DNA of 64,000 nucleotides from Euonymus europaeus (lineage: Eukaryota > Streptophyta > Magnoliopsida > Celastrales > Celastraceae): NCBI GenBank assembly GCA_963580455.1, contig OY756965.1:4476501-4540500 (forward strand), given 5' to 3'. The translations under genes were made by a program, and so were the position numbers. The notes beneath the pieces are model-generated. The model was not told the origin of the DNA. It worked only from the letters and a program-made list of their open reading frames with translations, and searched no databases. Within the stretch, counting starts at the first letter, position 1. Each line of letters starts with the position of its first letter. Shown in pieces: positions 60,309-64,000 of the stretch.

Positions 60309-60921
60309 GGGTGCGTTTATTTCGTATTTCGCATAACTTAAAGTTGTGGCGTCTGCATAAAATGTTGTGCCAACCAAACGACACATTTTGTTGACAGCTT
60401 AAAGGTATAGGCCCTACAGCTTTAACCTGTGCAAAATGAAATGTTTTCATTTCATAGCTTTTCAGAGCTTAAAATTGTCGAACCCACAATATTTTACAAT
60501 CACATTACATAATTTTCCCTCTGTATATTAAAAGTTCTAAATTACTTTTTTATTGTAATACATATTTTTTTGTAATTTTATCTACAAAGTTAATTTAACA
60601 GAAAAATGAATCAAACACCCTACATCATTTTGTACAGTTTAAAACTGTGGGCTCCACAACTTTTTACGTACTATTTTTCATAGTTTTAAGCACAACATCT
60701 TTGACAGCTTAAAGTTATGAAATGAAATTGTAAAATAAACGGATCTTATGTAATGTGGTTCTAAAATATTATGGATTCCACAACTTTAAACTCTGAAAAA
60801 CTATGAGATGACAACATTTTCACAGCTCTACACTGTCAACAAAATGTGACATTAGATTGACACAATATTTTACGCATACCCCACAGCTTTAAGCTATGCA
60901 AAATGTGAAACAAATGCACCC
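60309..60921. mobile_element. Second foldback MITE of the same family
   Basis: It starts GGGTGCGTTTATTTCGTATT. The complement of its right end is GGGTGCATTTGTTTCACATT. Arms 60309-60507 and about 60747-60921 pair (GCATA(A/G)CTTAAAG, CACATTTTGTTGACAG). The right arm of the first MITE (60529-60745) lies between these arms. The ends resemble those of the first MITE. No target duplication is readable. Confidence 0.8.
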
Positions 60922-61432
60922 CTAGGGTTTGAGAAAAAAGTAATATGGAGTTTAGGTTTCTAGTTAGAATGAAATTATGTGGAATGTGAGAAAACAAAGC
61001 ATCTCTCAAAATTTCTATGAAAAAAATCATTTTCCCCAAACTCAACCCGTTTTGCACGTTGGAAGTAAAGCTGTTAGGGCCCCGTTTGGTTAGCCTTGTA
61101 ATGTAATGGTAATTATATTCAGATTACATTACAATGTTTGGTATCCACTAATTTAAAAATGTAATGTAATTCAATTACTTGGTAATGAGATTCCTTACAA
61201 AATCTAGGAATCCCAATATCATTTAAAATTTGGTATTGTGATTAACAAATCAAATATTTGTTCATTAGAAAAATATATTCCTAGAGATTATAAATTGTTT
61301 ACATATATATCCTTAAATATTTTATGTTCAGGAAGGGACTCGAGTTTGGCAACAAGCCCTCATTGGGCTGGGATTGAACTCGGGTCAATCCAAAGTTTGG
61401 GAATATGCCCGGGTAAAGCTGGGGTCCGGGAA
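60922..61432. other. Intergenic with a possible single MITE end
   Basis: GGCCCCGTTTGGTTAGCCTT at about 61078 looks like a MITE terminus, followed by TAATGTAAT repeats, but no right partner was found. The stretch 61330-61430 is GC-richer and unexplained. Confidence 0.4.
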
Positions 61433-61812
61433 TGGGCCTAATTCAAACCAATTTTCAATAGGAAAAATGGAGCAATGGCCGTATTATTTATAATAATAAT
61501 AATAATAAATCCCTAAAATATAGATATGGAATGATATTTATACTACATACCAAACCCTAATTGCACTAGAACAAGGAAATTAGAAATAAACTAGGAAACC
61601 TACAAAATTAATGAGCAAGAAAACCAAAAGGCCATGAAGAAATATTAAGCATATGAATCAGAGTCTGAGATGAACTGTGAATATGTTGAGCACGAAAGTC
61701 CCTTTTCAGAAACATATTATGGGTCCCGTACTGCAACCGAGCTGAAAGTTATGGACATTCAAAGTCCACTGTCACATATTGACTTGTCCAGCTTCAAGCC
61801 CACTGCATCAGT
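61433..61812 (-). repeat. 3' LTR of the gag-only element
   Basis: Partner of 63244-63623, with many substitutions and indels between the two. It contains an (AAT)n run near 61490-61510. Confidence 0.75.
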
Positions 61813-61820
61813 CACCCCTT

Positions 61821-62307
61821 CTAGAAAAGAACTTGTCCTCGAGTTATAATTCCTTTTCTTAGAGACAATGTGTCCTCAAATCCTATAAATTCGAATGAGA
61901 AAGAACTTTGACTTGGAGAACACCGATAAAGCATCAAATAAAAGTACAACCAACCAATGCTTCCTTGAACTCCTGATGGGAGACAACAATTGTTGAAATA
62001 GAAAATCATACTCTCCAAGCCAACTATGAAACTCCTTGGGAATAACGAAATCAATGAACACACATTCCAAAATTGTAGACGGTTCATGTAGCTCTTTCTC
62101 GTTAATGTGTTTTTCTTTGGAAGCATCAAATCCATTACCAACCTCAACCAATGCTTCACTTTCACAACAAATCTTTTTTGAAATTTCCAAATGTTCCCCA
62201 TCTCCTTCTAGATATATTTTAACTTCTTCCTCTTTGTTAAAGCATTCATCTTCTTTACCCACAATATTCGCACTTTCATTTGTTTCTTGGTTTTCCGTAC
62301 TCATCAA
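61821..62307 (-). pseudogene. Acidic ORF of the gag-only element, unknown role
   Basis: Two overlapping minus-strand frames (62307-61876 and 62201-61821) encode an acidic segment (KEDECFNKEEEVKIYLEGDGE) and a segment IPKEFHSWLGEYDFLFQQLL. I do not recognise a defined domain. Position inside the LTR element suggests it is part of the element's coding region. Confidence 0.5.
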
Positions 62308-62631
62308 ATCATACTCAATCTACATAGCTTAATTAATAGCCTCTGGAAAATTCCACACAAACATCAACCAAATTTCATTCTGAATTGATGCCTTTAATCC
62401 CTTGAGAAACCGAGCAACAGTTTGAATCTCAAATTCATCAACACTAACCATCATAGTTAGCTAACAAAATTCAGCACCATAATCAAATATTGACTTGTCT
62501 TCTTGCTGATAATTATGGAATTCTTCAAATAAGTTCAAGTCAAAATCAAGTAGGATGAATTTTTCACATAAGAGTTGTATCATCATCACCCAATAGAATA
62601 CTGAATCTTAAGCATCTCCCTTTCTCTGTTA

Positions 62632-63291
62632 CTACAATCGACTCCACCAAGCTGGAGCATGACCTCTGAGTTTACTAATTACTAACCTGGCTTGTTTTAC
62701 CACTTTCATATTAATATGGTCAAAATAAAGATCCATATTTTGCAACCAATCCAAAAAACTCTCTACTTGATTATTACGACCGTCAAAAGTCGAACGCTCT
62801 TGAATTTCACAAGCCACATAGTATTGAGAGGAATAATACCATTTTTTGCTGTTCTTAATAGAATCCCTCATCAGCGGTGACACATCTTCTATTGTGTTTC
62901 GCTGGTCACGTCACTGGGTTTGGCTAGGCACTCCAACCGTGTAATCTATGATGTTCCCCACTATAGGGTTGTTGAACACTTGTCTCGGATGAATAATTTC
63001 GTTGACTAATTGTTGTTGAAGTTTGGGTTAAACCTCCCCTATAGCAAAATCAAGAGGTGTTTGATTTGAATCATCAAATGTGACACTGCATCGAACCCGA
63101 TAAAACTCCCGATCTTCATCGGTGAGTAACCCACGATCATTGTCAATAGGCTGAGTTCTTCTTTCATCGATGGTCATATTTGGACTGTAAACTTCCTCTA
63201 AAACCACTTGACGAAGCAGAAGTAACACATTTGAAATATACAATGATAATTCAAGAAAAACACGCCAATTCGAATAGAAAAAACAAAACAA
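62632..63291 (-). pseudogene. Gag-like region of the LTR element
   Basis: The minus strand carries MTIDERRTQPIDNDRGLLTD near 63180 and, further on, FDGRNNQVESFLDWLQNMDL with YFDHINMKVVKQARLVISKL. The second part resembles retrotransposon gag (FDG...FLDWL...YF). Frames are interrupted between 62884 and 63027. Confidence 0.7.
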
Positions 63292-63623
63292 TAGCCGTAT
63301 TATTTAGAATAATAATCAAAAGTCCTTAAAACATAGATATGGAATAATATTTATACTATGTACCAAACCCTAATTGCACCATAACAAAGAAACTATAAAC
63401 AAACTAGGAAACCTACTAAATTAACGAGCAAGAAAACTAGAAGGCCACGCTAGCAGCTTAAACGTAGAGTTAGAGTACGGATTCAATTGTAAAGCTATAG
63501 ACCACGAAATTCCCTTTCCATAAACATATTATAGGTCCCATAACTCCAACGTAGCTAAAAGTAATAAACCTTCAAAGCCCACTGTCACATATTGACTTGT
63601 GCAGCTCCAAGCCCACTACATCA
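63244..63623 (-). repeat. 5' LTR of the gag-only element
   Basis: Its outer edge (plus-strand ...CTACATCA, 63623) abuts the interrupted WD40 reading frame exactly, which fixes that boundary. Confidence 0.8.
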
Positions 63624-64000
63624 ACTGTAGACTAGATAAGAAGCACAAGAATCAAAAATACTACTTTCATTATTGTTATCAACCGTGGCGGTCAAGCACT
63701 TGACTGGTCGTTTATGCCCTTCTAAGCCAAACATGAATAATTCTTGTCAAGTCCTTTCCTCCAAATCCTGACAGTTCTATCAGCCGATCCACTGAATACC
63801 AAATTGGAAAGAACTGCCAAACATAGAATTGCCTTGCCATGTCCTCTGAGTGCGCCTGCCAGAACCATATGTTCACGATTCTCACTCCTAGTAGAGCTTG
63901 TCTTTCTCCCAAACTAGAATTGATTGATCACACGCACCAGAATACAATACTGACCCATCATTATTTGCAGCTAAAGCATTTACTGCTAACTTGTGTTTCT
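63624..64000 (-). pseudogene. WD40-repeat protein fragment, JINGUBANG-like
   Basis: The minus strand shows three WD40 repeats running off the window: HKLAVNALAANNDGSVLYSG with SILVWEKD, then LRGHGKAILCLAVLSNLVFS with DRTVRIWRKGL, then LEGHKRPVKCLTATVDNNN ending at LVYS. The frame shifts near 63900 and near 63725. The gene is cut after LVYS by an LTR retrotransposon, so the rest of that repeat is lost here. The repeat spacing resembles the plant JINGUBANG WD40 family; the family is secure, the exact member is not. The start of the gene lies beyond 64000. Confidence 0.87.

Larger units (their letters stand above)
55996..60745. mobile_element. Foldback MITE split by two later insertions
   Basis: The left arm survives as 55996-56032, 57989-58012 and 60136-60298. 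Joined across a hAT element and a solo LTR (each with one target copy removed), it pairs with the right arm 60529-60745 over about 215 bp. The ends read GATTCGTTTG and, inverted, GATCCGTTTA. Inner matches include ATTTCATAACTTTAA and TGTGGAGCCCACA. It has no ORF. A TTA-like target is possible but not exact, so the superfamily is uncertain (PIF/Harbinger-like). Confidence 0.85.
61433..63623 (-). mobile_element. Old non-autonomous LTR retrotransposon (gag only)
   Basis: Two diverged direct repeats (about 61433-61812 and 63244-63623) bracket a minus-strand interior with gag-like sequence. Shared LTR blocks include GCCGTATTATTTA, CATACCAAACCCTAATTGCA-like and CCCACTGTCACATATTGACT. On the minus strand the 5' LTR starts TGATGTAGTGGGCTTGGA. 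No polymerase or integrase is present. The left LTR edge is approximate. No primer-binding site was found. Confidence 0.82.

Overview
This is nuclear DNA of a flowering plant, most likely a eudicot. It is AT-rich, its genes have many short exons with GT-AG introns, and it carries Ty1/copia, Ty3/gypsy, LINE, hAT and foldback/MITE sequences together with a eukaryotic tRNA-Val(AAC). The species cannot be named from the sequence alone.

Three host protein genes could be assembled exon by exon, with every junction in frame. (1) 1970-5570 (+) encodes a 496-residue, probably plastid, single-RRM RNA-binding protein. A tRNA-Val gene lies just upstream on the opposite strand. (2) 6618-12778 (+) encodes an organelle-type RNase HI with an N-terminal viroplasmin-like hybrid-binding domain. 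(3) 24074-32541 (-) encodes an 18-exon, 616-residue ribonuclease-inhibitor-type LRR protein closely resembling Arabidopsis EMB2004. A broken fragment of a JINGUBANG-like WD40 gene runs off the right edge (63624-64000, -). The intact genes all look like nucleus-encoded housekeeping functions, two or three of them probably organellar. Nothing suggests that they act in one pathway.

Most of the rest is transposon debris. 13.1-15.2 kb holds a copia gag-protease fragment between 62-bp direct repeats. 15.9-17.9 kb holds two MITEs. 18545-23461 is a complete but decayed copia element with LTRs, PBS and a 5-bp target duplication. 33.3-35.1 kb is a strange array rich in GATACT and TTGATA motifs. 36.8-44 kb holds two head-to-head copia halves, one of them split by a 5'-truncated LINE. 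49.6-51.4 kb is a gypsy remnant. 51.98-53.57 kb is an unclassified long-TIR element. 53989-55332 is a non-autonomous hAT element. 55996-60921 is a foldback MITE cluster invaded by a hAT element and by a gypsy solo LTR. 61.4-63.6 kb is an old gag-only LTR element that broke the WD40 gene.

No clearly new biological system was found. The best leads are structural: the nested and interdigitated foldback cluster at 56-61 kb, the GATACT-rich array at 33-35 kb, the asymmetric long-TIR element at 52-53.6 kb, and upstream ORFs that overlap the starts of two host genes.
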